A stretch of 64,000 nt of DNA from Brasilonema angustatum HA4187-MV1 (GTDB taxonomy: Bacteria > Cyanobacteriota > Cyanobacteriia > Cyanobacteriales > Nostocaceae), in assembly GCA_019359695.1 (NCBI GenBank), contig JAHHGV010000003.1, positions 186,001 to 250,000 of the forward strand, read 5' to 3'. The translations under genes and the position numbers were made by a program. This document shows positions 63,766 through 64,000 of this stretch, one piece after another. The notes below the pieces were generated by a model, which did not search any database, was not told where the DNA came from, and saw only the letters and a list, made by a program, of their open reading frames with translations. Position 1 is the stretch's first letter, and every line of letters starts with the position of its first letter.

Positions 63766-64000
63766 ATGGGGAGACAAACCCAAAAACTCATATTAAGTAC
63801 TCCCAAAAGTACTATTAAAACTACCATTACAAAAACTGTAGTCTTGCAGCGCTTGATTGTCTCACTAGCATTAGCTATTGGTACAGCGCTGCTTATTATT
63901 TTGACCAGCTTTCAATCCAGCGCCATCCCTGTTACCTCTGCCTCACCTCCCCTCAAGCCTCATCCACTACCACCAACACTGACGCAGTGGCAAGATAGCA
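63766..64000 (+). CDS. Partial gene: membrane-anchored or exported protein, N-terminal part
   Basis: An ATG at 63766 opens a frame that runs off the window. The first residues are polar and basic (MGRQTQKLILSTPKST), followed by a hydrophobic helix LIVSLALAIGTALLIILTSF and then Pro-rich LPPTLTQWQDS. Proteins with this PPTLTQW start in cyanobacteria are, as I recall, often annotated as matrixin-like metalloproteases, but nothing catalytic is visible here. Only 78 residues are seen. Confidence 0.55.
   Translation, partial: MGRQTQKLILSTPKSTIKTTITKTVVLQRLIVSLALAIGTALLIILTSFQSSAIPVTSASPPLKPHPLPPTLTQWQDS

Overview
The window looks like chromosome of a filamentous, probably heterocyst-forming cyanobacterium (Nostocales). 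Support: photosynthesis genes (petB, petD, petL, ctpA, a CpcS/CpeS-type bilin lyase, a photosystem II S4-domain protein), a kaiABC clock cluster with the short KaiA known from Anabaena/Nostoc-type strains, a TolC/HgdD-type protein directly after kaiC, many HIP1-type GCGATCGC octamers, and abundant heptanucleotide repeats and palindromic repeat elements between genes. No rRNA, prophage, CRISPR array or intact insertion sequence was seen. One tRNA gene (Val, anticodon GAC) is present.

Layout. 0.1-3.2 kb: small conserved genes, a family-4 glycosyltransferase and an anti-sigma-type ATP-binding protein. 3.6-6.6 kb: petBD facing away from ctpA, with a hairpin after petD. 6.7-10 kb: a metallo-beta-lactamase-fold protein lacking most metal ligands, a site-2 protease and a Uma2 protein. 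10.4-15 kb: type-1 secretion pair (cNMP-binding/C39-like ABC exporter plus HlyD adaptor). 15.9-17.3 kb: HEAT-repeat protein plus bilin lyase. 17.5-22.9 kb: fasciclin protein, GPH-family transporter with a decayed copy of its 3' end nearby, phosphoribosyltransferase, lipid kinase and ExoD-like protein. 23.4-26.8 kb: membrane/ion-channel cluster (fused DUF389 and K+-channel remnants, MscS channel, DUF2254, DUF2238 with an in-frame stop). 27-34.7 kb: Uma2, aroB, petL (31 codons), bioB, GNAT, selO, glycerate kinase. 34.8-42 kb: DUF565/Ycf20, a lipoprotein, an ArnT-like glycosyltransferase and a 1270-aa hybrid histidine kinase with CBS-like and receiver-like modules. 43.4-48.1 kb: kaiA-kaiB-kaiC-tolC/hgdD. 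48.3-50.9 kb: conserved small proteins, S4 protein, SDR. 51.3-52.6 kb: tRNA-Val and a broken protease/formylglycine-enzyme-like gene. 53-59 kb: secreted and membrane proteins, RDD/pentapeptide protein and secreted chorismate mutase. 59.3-64 kb: ABC-F ATPase, gpmI, secG and a partial gene running off the end.

Most genes are ordinary housekeeping or envelope genes in short units. The most unusual material is decay and repeat invasion: several gene remnants can be tied to identifiable parent families, and palindromic repeats have entered the coding sequence of the hybrid kinase. I did not find convincing evidence of a wholly new multi-gene system. The best candidates for follow-up are the pseudo-enzyme MBL protein, the ion-channel cluster with its deletion scar, a 58-codon antisense frame upstream of the ABC-F gene, and a strong minus-strand terminator with no obvious gene.
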